Positions 8,085-16,017 of a stretch of DNA of 64,000 nt are shown here, in pieces. The DNA is taken from positions 1,116,001 to 1,180,000 of the forward strand of contig NZ_CP021111.1 of assembly GCF_002119665.1 (NCBI RefSeq), in the 5' to 3' direction. Under the pieces are notes generated by a model. That model was not told the DNA's origin. It did no database searches and was given only the letters and a program-made list of their open reading frames with translations. Within the stretch, counting starts at the first letter, position 1. Every line of letters starts with the position of its first letter. The stretch comes from Bordetella genomosp. 13 (GTDB lineage: Bacteria; Pseudomonadota; Gammaproteobacteria; Burkholderiales; Burkholderiaceae_B). The position numbers were made by a program, and so were the translations under genes.

Positions 8085-8978
8085 CTACGAGAAATCCGAA
8101 GTCTTTGCCTGGGCCAGGATCTGTTTCACCAAGGGATGATGCAGGCCGCGCCGGCTGCGTATGGCATGGATGTCCTCGCGGACGCCGTCGCCGCGGGCCA
8201 GCAGCCGCAGGCCGCGCAGCATGCCCACGTCGGTGGCGCCCAGGCGGCTGATGGGGAACACGCCCAGCCCCCGGGCGGCGAACACGCACATCAGCGCGTT
8301 GTCCTCGAACTCGCCGACGACGTTGGGCCGGATGTCCTGCTCGGCGAACCAGCGATCCAGCGTGTGGCGCAGGACGCTGTGGGCGGTCGGCAGCAGGACG
8401 GGCAGCTCTTCGAGCGAGCGGGGAAAGGCCTGGGCGCGGGCGCGCGTGACCATGCGCGTGGGGCCGTACCAGTCGACCGGCGCCGACACCAGGCGGTCGC
8501 TGCTGAGCCTGAGGTTGGGGTTGGGCGGCACGCTCTGGCTTGCCAGCACCAGGTCCAGCTGATGCAGCGCCAGTTCGCCCAGCAGCTGGTCCAGCTCGCC
8601 TTCGTGGCACACCAGGTTCAGGTTGGGCGTATCGAGCACGGGATCGAGCAGGGCATGGGCCGCCAGCTTGGATATGCCGTCGCACAGACCGATGGCCAGC
8701 CGCTGGCTGGGGCGCGTGGCCGCGGTGTGGACTTCCTGCGGCAGCACCTGGCCGATCTGGAAGATTTCCTCGGCGCGGGCGAAGGCGGCCTCGCCCGCCT
8801 CGGTCAGCGCCACGCCGCGCCCGGCGGGCTTGAGCAGTTGGTGGCCCAGGTTGCGTTCGAGTTCGCGCACCTGGGCGCTGATGGTCTGGATCGCCACGTC
8901 CAGGCGGGCCGCGGCGCGGGCGAAGCCGCCTTCCTTGGCGACCATCCAGAAGTAGTACAGGTGCCGGTAGTTCAGCAT
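8085..8978 (-). CDS. LysR-family transcriptional regulator, NhaR-like
   Basis: 297 residues. The N-terminal winged helix begins LNYRHLYYFWMVAKEGGF, with the recognition region AAARLDVAIQTISAQVRELE. This N-terminus is characteristic of the NhaR subgroup of LysR regulators. The effector-binding domain follows from about residue 90, with LAIGLCDGISKLAAH as its first strand. It is divergent from the alpha/beta hydrolase at 9105 with 126 bp between the starts, a layout in which LysR proteins usually control the neighbour and themselves. NhaR in Escherichia coli responds to sodium, but the effector here cannot be inferred. Confidence 0.9.
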   Translation of the reverse strand: MLNYRHLYYFWMVAKEGGFARAAARLDVAIQTISAQVRELERNLGHQLLKPAGRGVALTEAGEAAFARAEEIFQIGQVLPQEVHTAATRPSQRLAIGLCDGISKLAAHALLDPVLDTPNLNLVCHEGELDQLLGELALHQLDLVLASQSVPPNPNLRLSSDRLVSAPVDWYGPTRMVTRARAQAFPRSLEELPVLLPTAHSVLRHTLDRWFAEQDIRPNVVGEFEDNALMCVFAARGLGVFPISRLGATDVGMLRGLRLLARGDGVREDIHAIRSRRGLHHPLVKQILAQAKTSDFS

Positions 8979-9104
8979 GCGGGGTCTCGCGATATGGAAT
9001 GCCCGGAACGATAGCGCATCCAGGCTTCGGAACCTGCGCACGATGGCGCTGTCGGTATAGGGCAGCGCCAGCAGCGGGCTGGCGCCACAACAGGAGTCGC
9101 ATGC

Positions 9105-10136
9105 ATGACGATCCCCCTTCGAATTCGACAGGCCGTGCTGGGCGCGGGCACGTGTGTAGCAGCCGCCGGCGCCATCGCCGCCACCGAGGTGCCCGACTAT
9201 GGCCCCAGCCTCGAGCGGTTCGAGTATCCGCATGAAGTGAAGCGCTTCGCCCTGGACAGCCAGGGCCAGAAGCTGAGCATGGCCTATATGGACGTGGCGC
9301 CCGCCAAGCCCAATGGCAGGACCGTGGTGTTGATGCACGGCAAGAACTTCTGCGGAGCCACCTGGGAGGGCACGATCAAGGCGCTCAATGAGCAGGGCTA
9401 TCGCGTGGTGGTGCCCGACCAGATCGGCTTCTGCAAGTCGGACAAGCCGGCGGCCTATCAGTTTTCGTTCCATCAACTGGCCTTCAATACCCATGCGCTG
9501 CTGAAGCACCTGGGCATCGAACGCGCCGCCGTGGTGGGCCATTCGATGGGCGGCATGCTGGCCTCGCGCTATGCGCTGATGCACGCGGCGCACACCGATG
9601 GGCTGGTGATGGTCAACCCCATCGGGCTGGAGGACTGGAAACAGGAAGGCGTGCCCTATCGCAGCATCGACCAGTGGTATGCGGGCGAACTGAAGGCGAA
9701 TTTCGAAGGCATGAAGAAGTACCAGCAGGGCACTTACTACGCCGGCCAATGGCGCCCCGACTACGACAAGTGGGTGCTGATGGCCGCGGGCATGCTGCAG
9801 GGCGAGGGACGCGAGCGCGTGGCATGGAACCAGGCGCTGACCTACGACATGATCTACACGCAGCCGGTGGTGCACGAATTCGGCGACATCGAGGTCCCGA
9901 CCACGCTGCTGATCGGCGAGGAGGACAACACGGCGCCCGGCAAGGACGCCGCGCCGCCCGAGGTGGCCAAGCGCCTGGGCAACTATGCCGAACTGGGGCC
10001 CAGGACGGCCAAGGCGATCCCGAACGCCAAGCTGGTCACGTTCCCGGAGCTGGGCCATTCGCCGCAGATCCAGGACCCGCAGCGATTTCACCAGGCCCTG
10101 CTGGAGGCCTTGAAGGGAATGGGCGGCAACCGCTGA
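9105..10136 (+). CDS. secreted alpha/beta hydrolase, Ser nucleophile
   Basis: 343 residues with a probable signal peptide (residues 1-26, cleavage near GAIAA/TEV). It has oxyanion-region MHGKNFCGATWE, the nucleophile elbow VVGHSMGG (S147), an acid in LIGEEDNTAPG and the catalytic His in FPELGHSPQIQ. The set is complete, so a periplasmic esterase or lipase-like hydrolase is likely. It resembles proline-iminopeptidase/haloperoxidase-like hydrolases by eye, but the substrate is unknown. It is divergent from the LysR regulator at 8085, which may control it, and is followed by a strong hairpin at 10151. Confidence 0.88.
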   Translation: MTIPLRIRQAVLGAGTCVAAAGAIAATEVPDYGPSLERFEYPHEVKRFALDSQGQKLSMAYMDVAPAKPNGRTVVLMHGKNFCGATWEGTIKALNEQGYRVVVPDQIGFCKSDKPAAYQFSFHQLAFNTHALLKHLGIERAAVVGHSMGGMLASRYALMHAAHTDGLVMVNPIGLEDWKQEGVPYRSIDQWYAGELKANFEGMKKYQQGTYYAGQWRPDYDKWVLMAAGMLQGEGRERVAWNQALTYDMIYTQPVVHEFGDIEVPTTLLIGEEDNTAPGKDAAPPEVAKRLGNYAELGPRTAKAIPNAKLVTFPELGHSPQIQDPQRFHQALLEALKGMGGNR

Positions 10137-10150
10137 TTGCCCATGCACGC

Positions 10151-10172
10151 GCCGCGGGCGTCGGCCCGCGGC
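10151..10172 (+). terminator. hairpin downstream of the secreted hydrolase
   Basis: A 9-bp perfect GC stem (10151-10159 with 10164-10172) and a GTCG loop, 14 nt past the stop codon at 10136. No T-run follows, so an intrinsic terminator is probable but not proven. Confidence 0.5.
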
Positions 10173-10236
10173 CGCCGGGATGCGGCGATAGCCTGTATTT
10201 TCGGTCTTCTGTACGGCAACGCCGCGGAGCGTAGGA

Positions 10237-10683
10237 ATGGCCCTGTCGACGAAGAAGTCTGAAGAAGGCGGCAGCGCGGGCCAGCCCCGGCTGCTGTCCG
10301 GCGGCAATCCGCAGATCGCAAAGGGTGACGGCGATGGGCCTGTGCAGGCCTACATCGCCGCCATGCCGGGATGGAAGCGTCAGGCGGGCGAACGCCTGGA
10401 TGCGCTCATCGTGCGCACCGTGCCTGGGGTGCGCAAGGCCGTGAAATGGAACTCGCCGTTCTTCGGCGTCGAGGGCCAGGGATGGTTCCTCAGCTTCCAT
10501 TGCTTCAACAAGTACATCAAGGTGGCGTTCTTTCGCGGCGCCTCGCTGCAGCCGCTGCCGCCCGGAGCGTCCAAGAGCCCCGAGGTGCGCTACCTGGACA
10601 TCCGCGAGAACGACCCCATCGACGAAGACCTGCTCGCCAGCTGGATCCGGCAGGCTGCGCATCTGCCGGGCTGGACGCCGTAG
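10237..10683 (+). CDS. DUF1801-domain protein (YdhG/YdeI-like)
   Basis: 148 residues. The core from about residue 34 reads VQAYIAAMPGWKRQAGERLDALI, then VPGVRKAVKWNSPFFG, GWFLSFHCFNKYIKVAFFRG and the C-terminal VRYLDIRENDPID. This is the DUF1801 fold, related to small proteins such as YdhG and to frataxin/Fe-binding-like folds. The function is not established. The first 33 residues are a low-complexity lysine/glycine-rich extension. It converges on the SRPBCC gene at 10702. Confidence 0.85.
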   Translation: MALSTKKSEEGGSAGQPRLLSGGNPQIAKGDGDGPVQAYIAAMPGWKRQAGERLDALIVRTVPGVRKAVKWNSPFFGVEGQGWFLSFHCFNKYIKVAFFRGASLQPLPPGASKSPEVRYLDIRENDPIDEDLLASWIRQAAHLPGWTP

Positions 10684-10701
10684 CGCGGCCGGGCGCGGGG
10701 A

Positions 10702-11148
10702 TCAGTCCGGAATCTGCGGCTTGACCAGCGCGGCCAGCTGCAGCAGCGATTCCTGCCAGCCGAGATAGCACATCTCCACCGGAATCACTTCCGGTATGCC
10801 TTCCTGGGTCACGTCGAGCTCGGTGCCGCACGACACCTGTCGCAGCGTGATGGTGACCTTCAGTTCGCCGGGCAGGTTCGGATCGTCGAAGCGGTCCGTG
10901 TAGCGGATCTTCTCGTGCGGCACCAACTCCAGGTACTCGCCGCCGAAGGAATGGCTCTTGCCCGAGCCGAAGTTGCGGAACGACATCTTGAACGTGCCGC
11001 CCACCTTGGGCTCGAGGTGGTCGACCTTGCACGTGAAGCCGTGGGGAGGCAGCCACTTCGCCATCGCATCGGCGTCGATGAAGGCGCGATAGACGCGCTC
11101 GGGAGCGGCACGCAGTACGCGATGAAGACGGACGGTTCCAGTAGCCAT
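10702..11148 (-). CDS. SRPBCC-family (AHSA1-like) protein
   Basis: 148 residues beginning TVRLHRVLRAAPERVYRAFIDADAMAKWLPP, the canonical opening of the AHSA1/START-like (Bet v 1 fold) family. It continues with FRNFGSGKSHSFGGEYLELVPHEKIRYTDRFDD and ends YLGWQESLLQLAALV. These small proteins bind hydrophobic ligands or act as stress-linked chaperone cofactors, and the ligand cannot be predicted. The start has AGGTGA 6 nt upstream. It follows the DUF2269 gene on the same strand after about 95 bp. Confidence 0.9.
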   Translation of the reverse strand: MATGTVRLHRVLRAAPERVYRAFIDADAMAKWLPPHGFTCKVDHLEPKVGGTFKMSFRNFGSGKSHSFGGEYLELVPHEKIRYTDRFDDPNLPGELKVTITLRQVSCGTELDVTQEGIPEVIPVEMCYLGWQESLLQLAALVKPQIPD

Positions 11149-11244
11149 GGTGGTTCACCTTTCAGTAGGAGTGGATGTACTGCTGCGACGACCGGGCGTC
11201 GTTGAAATCGACACGTCCTTGACTAGGGGAAACCCTTATTCGCT

Positions 11245-11709
11245 TCAGGCCGGTTTGAACACCATCAGGTAGAAGATGGCCAGGAAGGCGAACAGCGCGG
11301 GAACGCCCAGCACCACCCACAGCTTGAACAGGCGCCAGAAGCGCGGCGGCAGCGGCGCGCCTGCCGCCGCAGCGGCCGCGGCGCTGTCGCGCATCAGTAT
11401 CTGCAGCCGCACCACGGGCAGCCAGCATGCGATGGCCACGGCATACAGCCCCAGCGACCATGCGATCCATCCGGTGGACATCGGCAATTGCATCAGGTGG
11501 ACCAGATACAGGCCCGTGAGGGGCTGCACCACCGCTGTCGTGGCGGTGAACAGCCAATCGGCGATGACCACCACGCGCGCCACCGCGGCCACCACGTGCG
11601 CGTCGCGGCGCAGCGCCACGCACAGCAGATAGAACGCCGAGCCGATGCCCGTGCCGAACAGCAGCGTCGAGCTCAGGATGTGCAGCAGCTTGAACACCAG
11701 GTATTCCAT
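11245..11709 (-). CDS. DUF2269-family integral membrane protein
   Basis: 154 residues, about four transmembrane helices: MEYLVFKLLHILSSTLLFGTGIGSAFYLL, then VVVIADWLFTATTAVVQPLTG, WIAWSLGLYAVAIACWLPVV and WVVLGVPALFAFLAIFYLMVF. The HILSS...GTGIG opening and the charged loop LRRD match DUF2269 proteins, which often sit next to an NAD(P)-binding DoxX-like protein as here. The start ATG overlaps the stop of the upstream SDR gene (TAATG), so translation is coupled and the two products probably act together. Function unknown. Confidence 0.88.
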   Translation of the reverse strand: MEYLVFKLLHILSSTLLFGTGIGSAFYLLCVALRRDAHVVAAVARVVVIADWLFTATTAVVQPLTGLYLVHLMQLPMSTGWIAWSLGLYAVAIACWLPVVRLQILMRDSAAAAAAAGAPLPPRFWRLFKLWVVLGVPALFAFLAIFYLMVFKPA

Positions 11710-13028
11710 TACCGTTCCTTTTTCCCTGAGGGTTCGCACAGGTACAGCAGCACCAGCACGGCCAGCATGGGCACGTTCTTGGACAGCGGACCGTATGGGT
11801 GGAGCCAGAATTCCGGCAGGCGCACGGTGATGATCAGCGTGTAGCCCAGTATCAAGGCCATCTGCGCCAGCCACAGCCAGCGGCGCCGCGTCCCGCGCCA
11901 GGCCAGCGTCAGTACGCCGAAGCACAGGTCGAGCAGGGCGGCGCCATATAGTGCGGGCAGCGCCAGGGCCTCGGGCATGCCCGTGCGCCGCAACAGGTCC
12001 AGGCTGTTCGAGATGGGGTACAGGCCCAGGGACACCGCCGCCGTCCATAGCCAGACGAACGCCACGGCGCCGCGCAGCAGGGGCAGCGTCATGCCCAGCG
12101 TGACCTGGGCGCGCGCAGCCGCCGCATCCGTGGAGGGAATGAACTGTGCGGCGGGACGCGGCGCGTGCCCCAGCAGGTCGGTGAAAGGCCCGGGGTCGGC
12201 GGTGTTGCCGCGCTCGAGCATGGCCAGGCTGTCCGGGTCCAGCAGGCTGCCGGGCAACATGCCCGCGACCGTGGCCGCCGCCTTCGCGGCGCCCCGGGGC
12301 AGCGGCAGCACGAACTGGGCCCCAGCCAGGCCCAGTCCCGCCCGCAGGGCGGCCAGGTAAGCCTTGAGGCTGATCGCGTCGGGCCCGCAGAATGCGATGG
12401 TCACCGCCTGTGGCGGCGGAGCCTGCGTCAGCCGCTGCACCAGCGCCGCCACGCCCTCGACCACGTCGTCCACGTGCACGGGCTGGATCATCTGCGTGCC
12501 GCCGCCCGGCAGCGCCAGCAGCGGCAACGCCGCCAGGCCGTTGAACAGCCGCGCGCTGGTCCCGCCCGGGCCGTAGACCAGCGAGGGCTGCACGATGGCG
12601 GCCGGCAGGGCCAGAGCGCGCAACGCGTCGTCCGCCTCGCGCTTGCTGCGGTGATAGGCGGTGGCGGCGCGCGCGTCCGCGCCCAGCGCGGAGAACTGGA
12701 TGATGCCGCGCACGCCCGCCATGCGAGCCGCGCGGAACAGGGCCGCCGGCGCGCGCACGTGTACCGTGGCGAAGTCCTGTCCCGGCGTTTCACGCTCGCG
12801 GAAGATGCCCACGGTGTTGATGACGACGTCGACGCCAGCCAGGCTGGGCATCCAGTCGTCGTCGCGCAGCGCGCTCGCGAAATCGACGGGCACGACGCTT
12901 GCACAGGGATGGAGCACGCCCCGGCTGCCAGGGCGCAGCGGACAGACCAGATCGTGGCCTTGCGCCAGCAGCGCGGCGGCGATTCTGCTGCCGATGAAAC
13001 CGCTTGCACCGGTGATGAGGATCTTCAA
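11709..13028 (-). CDS. SDR/NAD(P)-binding oxidoreductase with DoxX-like membrane C-terminus
   Basis: 439 residues. The N-terminal Rossmann domain begins MKILITGASGFIGSRIAAALL (glycine motif at residues 7-13), with VVINTVGIFRERE and QPSLVYGPGG, typical of atypical NDUFA9-like SDRs. From about residue 310 the protein turns into membrane helices (LRGAVAFVWLWTAAVSLGLYP, LYGAALLDLCFGVLTL, WLAQMALILGYTLII, VPMLAVLVLLYLCE), which resembles a DoxX-like module. The start is TTG 13028, chosen because it opens the beta1 strand and has GGAG at 8 nt; no ATG fits. It is coupled to the DUF2269 gene. The joint product may be a membrane-anchored quinone- or lipid-related oxidoreductase, which is an inference. 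Confidence 0.85.
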   Translation of the reverse strand: MKILITGASGFIGSRIAAALLAQGHDLVCPLRPGSRGVLHPCASVVPVDFASALRDDDWMPSLAGVDVVINTVGIFRERETPGQDFATVHVRAPAALFRAARMAGVRGIIQFSALGADARAATAYHRSKREADDALRALALPAAIVQPSLVYGPGGTSARLFNGLAALPLLALPGGGTQMIQPVHVDDVVEGVAALVQRLTQAPPPQAVTIAFCGPDAISLKAYLAALRAGLGLAGAQFVLPLPRGAAKAAATVAGMLPGSLLDPDSLAMLERGNTADPGPFTDLLGHAPRPAAQFIPSTDAAAARAQVTLGMTLPLLRGAVAFVWLWTAAVSLGLYPISNSLDLLRRTGMPEALALPALYGAALLDLCFGVLTLAWRGTRRRWLWLAQMALILGYTLIITVRLPEFWLHPYGPLSKNVPMLAVLVLLYLCEPSGKKER

Positions 13029-13180
13029 GTCATGGTCTCCCGCCAGGGTCCAGGGCGGCGGCGGTCGTGCCGCAAGCCACGTGCCTGTGACGGTGCGCCC
13101 GGCATGCGGTCCGCCAGGGCGTCTGAATGCACGTACGCCCGTATGCAGTCCCACCGCAGTTCCATCGAGGAATCGACATC

Positions 13181-13705
13181 ATGTCCATCCGCCATACTGC
13201 AAGTCATGTCGCACGCAAGCCGGCCGCTTCCGGACGCTGGAGCGATGCCATCCGCGAAGGCCTGGTCAGCGGCGCCGCCGCCAGCGTGCTGTCCACGCTG
13301 GTGCTGATGCGCATGGGCCGCGCCGAGGCGCGCAGCGCGGTGGCGCCGACCAATGCCACCAGCCATTGGATCTGGGGCGATCCGGCGCTGCGGGCCGATG
13401 AAGTGTCGTGGCGCCACACGGCCAATGGCTACCTGATCCACCATGCGGCGGCGGTGTTCTGGGCCACGATGCATGCGCGCGCTACCGCGGGATGGTCTTC
13501 GCCGCGCGACGCCGGTCCGCTCGCCCTGGCGGGCATGGCAACTGCGCTGGTGGCCTGTGTGGCCGACTATCAGTTGACGCCGCGGCGCTTCACGCCCGGC
13601 TTCGAACACCGGCTGTCGCGCGGCGCGATGGCGCTGGCATATGGCGCATTCGGCCTGGGCATCGCGTTGGCCTCGGTGGCGTGGCGCGCGCGCCGCCGGG
13701 CCTAG
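13181..13705 (+). CDS. hypothetical membrane protein, 174 aa
   Basis: The start is ATG 13181 with a strong GAGGAA 8 nt upstream; an in-frame ATG at 13127 lacks one. After a basic N-terminus come hydrophobic segments at about 30-48 (LVSGAAASVLSTLVLMRMG), 85-103, 115-135 (PLALAGMATALVACVADYQL) and 150-168. The pattern with an IREGLVSG start and four helices recalls YagU-like DUF1440 proteins, but the match is from memory and weak. It is divergent from the SDR/DUF2269 operon and convergent with tspO. Confidence 0.65.
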   Translation: MSIRHTASHVARKPAASGRWSDAIREGLVSGAAASVLSTLVLMRMGRAEARSAVAPTNATSHWIWGDPALRADEVSWRHTANGYLIHHAAAVFWATMHARATAGWSSPRDAGPLALAGMATALVACVADYQLTPRRFTPGFEHRLSRGAMALAYGAFGLGIALASVAWRARRRA

Positions 13706-13718
13706 CGGAGGGCGCGGG

Positions 13719-14216
13719 CTATCCCAGCACCGCCGGGTTGAGCCGCCACATGGCATGGCACAGCACGGCGGCGAAGCTGACCCAGGCGAGGTAGGGCAGC
13801 AGCAGCACGCCCGCCAGCGGCCTGACTCGCCAGAAGCCCACCAGCGTGGCCGCGATCAGCAACCACAGCACCACGATGTCGACCAGTGACCAGAAGCCCA
13901 GGCGCCATACGAAGAAGAGCCAGCTCCACAGCGCGTTCACCGCCAACTGCACCAGGAACAGGATCAGCACGCCGCGGTGCGCGCGGAACCCGCCCTCGCG
14001 CCACACCAGCCAGGCGGCCACGCCCATCAACGCGTACAGGGCGGTCCAGACGGGGCCGAAGGCGGACGCGGGGGGCGCCCATTCGGGCTGTGCCAGCCCG
14101 GCGTAGAACTCGCTGGCGTCGACGGATGCCACGGCTCCGATGACCGAGGCCAGGAAGCTGATGGCCAGCCAGGTGATCATGCCCAGTATCTGATGCCGAA
14201 CGGAGAAGCTCGCCAT
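13719..14216 (-). CDS. tspO: TspO/MBR-family tryptophan-rich sensory protein
   Basis: 165 residues, five predicted helices. It contains ASEFYAGLAQPEWAPPASAFGPVWTALYALMGVAAWLVW, the highly conserved first loop and helix of TspO, later ALWSWLFFVWRLGFWSLVDIVVLW, and the final ALLCHAMWRLN-type region (read as VLCHAMWRLNPAVLG). TspO proteins bind tetrapyrroles and cholesterol-like ligands and act in stress and porphyrin handling. No photosynthesis or haem genes are nearby, so the role here is unknown. The start was chosen at MASFSVRHQ. Confidence 0.93.
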   Translation of the reverse strand: MASFSVRHQILGMITWLAISFLASVIGAVASVDASEFYAGLAQPEWAPPASAFGPVWTALYALMGVAAWLVWREGGFRAHRGVLILFLVQLAVNALWSWLFFVWRLGFWSLVDIVVLWLLIAATLVGFWRVRPLAGVLLLPYLAWVSFAAVLCHAMWRLNPAVLG

Positions 14217-14280
14217 GAAAAGCCCCTTTGATGAGACCGGACCGATGGCCCGAGTGTAGTGGCTGGCGGTCGCGGCGCCA

Positions 14281-15456
14281 CTATCTACCGCCCGCCACGC
14301 GGTAGATCCGCCGTATGCCGAACAGCGCGATGCCGCCCATGATGGCCGCCACGAAGGCCAGGCCGCCCTGCAGGGTGGACACATGCGTCAGCGCACCGAT
14401 GGCCGGCGGCCCGAACAGCATGCCCGCGTAGGCGAACTGCGCCACGCCCGCCACCCCTGCGGCAGCGCTCATGCCGGGCAGCCTGGACCCGGCAAGAAAG
14501 AAGAACGGCATGAAGTTCGCCACGCCCAGTCCCATCAGCGCGAAGCCCAGCAGGCTGGTGGCGGGCGCGGGACTTGCCAGGGCCAGCACGATCCCAGCGA
14601 AACCCAGCCATGCTCCGGCCGACAGCAGCGTGTGCTCGGACAGCCGGCGGCGCAGGAAGTCGGCGCTGAAGCGGCCGGCCGCCATGCCGCCCGAGAACGC
14701 GGCGTAGCCGTAGCCGCTGGCTTCCAGCGACACCCCGGCCACGTCGCGCATGTAGATGGCGGCCCAGTCGTACATCGCTCCTTCGCACACCAGCCCCAGG
14801 AAGGCGATGCCGCCCAGTATCCAAAGGGCCCGCGGTATGCGGCGGGATGCGGCGTGGCCCTCGGGCCGCGGCGGGGCAGGGGGATCGGCAACCAGGCGAG
14901 GCGAGGCCGCCATCGCGGTGGCGGCCAGCAGCCCCGCCACGAGGGCGGCGTGGGCCTGCAGTGTCCAGCCCATCGACAGCACCGCGCCGCCCAACGCCGC
15001 GCCCACCATGCCTCCCACGCTGAAGACGCCATGCATGGTCGACATGATGGGTCGTTCGCCGTGCGCTTCGACGTGCGCGGCCTGCACGTTCATGGCCACG
15101 TCGAAGGCCGCCATCGCCATGCCGAAGGCGATCAGCACGGCAAGCAGGGCCGCGAAGCGGCCGGGAAAGGGAATGGCCAGCAGCGTGGCGGCATAGACGA
15201 GGCTGCCGAGCGTCATGGCGCGGGCGCTGCCGACCCGGGACACCCAGCGGCCGACGTGCTTCATCGCCATCACGGCTCCGCCCGCCACGCACAGCATTGC
15301 CACGGACATCATGGCGTCGGTGGCGCCGAAGGCGGCCTTGAGGGCGGGGATCTGTACACCCCAGGTGGCGAAGGTGGCGCCATTCATGAAGAACTGCGCC
15401 ATGGTGGGGAGCGTGGCGCGCCGGGCGGCGGCCGCTGAAACTGCAACAGAGGTCAT
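14281..15456 (-). CDS. MFS transporter, 12-helix
   Basis: 391 residues with hydrophobic segments spread over the whole length. It has GATDAMMSVAMLCVAGGAVMAM and the loop HVGRWVSRVGSARAM (a variant of the MFS loop 2-3 signature), IMSTMHGVFSVGGMVGAALGG, and a central basic loop (about 185-205). It resembles YbjJ/FucP-like proteins by layout, but the substrate is unclear. Its start overlaps the stop of the marR gene by 4 nt (ATGA), so the transporter is probably co-regulated with, and controlled by, that MarR protein, a frequent arrangement for efflux systems. Confidence 0.88.
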   Translation of the reverse strand: MTSVAVSAAAARRATLPTMAQFFMNGATFATWGVQIPALKAAFGATDAMMSVAMLCVAGGAVMAMKHVGRWVSRVGSARAMTLGSLVYAATLLAIPFPGRFAALLAVLIAFGMAMAAFDVAMNVQAAHVEAHGERPIMSTMHGVFSVGGMVGAALGGAVLSMGWTLQAHAALVAGLLAATAMAASPRLVADPPAPPRPEGHAASRRIPRALWILGGIAFLGLVCEGAMYDWAAIYMRDVAGVSLEASGYGYAAFSGGMAAGRFSADFLRRRLSEHTLLSAGAWLGFAGIVLALASPAPATSLLGFALMGLGVANFMPFFFLAGSRLPGMSAAAGVAGVAQFAYAGMLFGPPAIGALTHVSTLQGGLAFVAAIMGGIALFGIRRIYRVAGGR

Positions 15457-15935
15457 GGAGGGCTGGGACGGTCCTTGGTCGCCTTGGCCTGCTCCAGCAT
15501 GTGCCGTGCCTGGGCGGTCAGGGTGTCCAGGATGCGGTGCAGCGCCACGCGATCGTCGGGAGACAGGCAACCCTCCAGCGCCCTCTGCCGGTGCTGCGTG
15601 CCGCGCAGTCCTCGCTCCATCACCTTCATCCCCGCGGAGGTCAGCGACACGATGGAGCGCCGGCGGTCGGCCTCGTCGGTGGACTGCGTCAGCAGGCCGA
15701 GCTGCTCCGTCTCGAAGACGGCGCGGCTGACCTGGCTCTTGTCCAGATGCGAGAAGCGGGCGATGTCCGAGGCGGTGCAGTGGCCGAGCCGGTGCACGGT
15801 GATCATCGTGCGCCATTGGCGGCTGCTCAGGCCCAGGTCGTTGCTGACCGAGGCGTCCACCATGCGACCCAGCAGCTGCGCGAGCACCGAAGTCTTGAAG
15901 GTGATGAGCTCTTCTACGGAGATTCGTTTCTGCAT
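15453..15935 (-). CDS. MarR-family transcriptional regulator
   Basis: 160 residues with a winged helix: LGLSSRQWRTMITVHRLG, ASDIARFSHLDKSQVSRAVFETEQLGLL, then the wing STDEADRRRSIVSLTSAGMKV. This is a typical MarR fold with long dimerisation helices at both ends. It lies divergent from the Bug/CoA-transferase operon (82 bp between starts) and immediately upstream of an MFS gene, so it could regulate both. A 5-bp inverted repeat overlapping the -35 element at 15954-15967 is its best operator candidate. Confidence 0.92.
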   Translation of the reverse strand: MQKRISVEELITFKTSVLAQLLGRMVDASVSNDLGLSSRQWRTMITVHRLGHCTASDIARFSHLDKSQVSRAVFETEQLGLLTQSTDEADRRRSIVSLTSAGMKVMERGLRGTQHRQRALEGCLSPDDRVALHRILDTLTAQARHMLEQAKATKDRPSPP

Positions 15936-15953
15936 GTCATCTCGATTTCAACT

Positions 15954-15984
15954 GTTGCGATAGCAACCAATTATGTTTTAGTAT
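15954..15984 (+). promoter_or_regulatory. promoter with overlapping inverted repeat (possible MarR operator)
   Basis: TTGCGA (15956-15961), a 17-nt spacer and TAGTAT (15979-15984) form a plausible sigma70 promoter for the Bug operon 34 nt downstream. An inverted repeat GTTGC-GATA-GCAAC (15954-15967) covers the -35 box, the position for repression by the divergent MarR protein. Both are read by eye. Confidence 0.5.
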
Positions 15985-16017
15985 GCCGCCACTATTACAC
16001 CGATACCGGAGACGCGG

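Noticed and set aside
6850..9102. 750-codon minus-strand frame running across pdeM and the LysR gene
   Set aside because: It lies mostly antisense to pdeM and out of frame with the LysR gene, and no domain is visible. It is a composition artefact.
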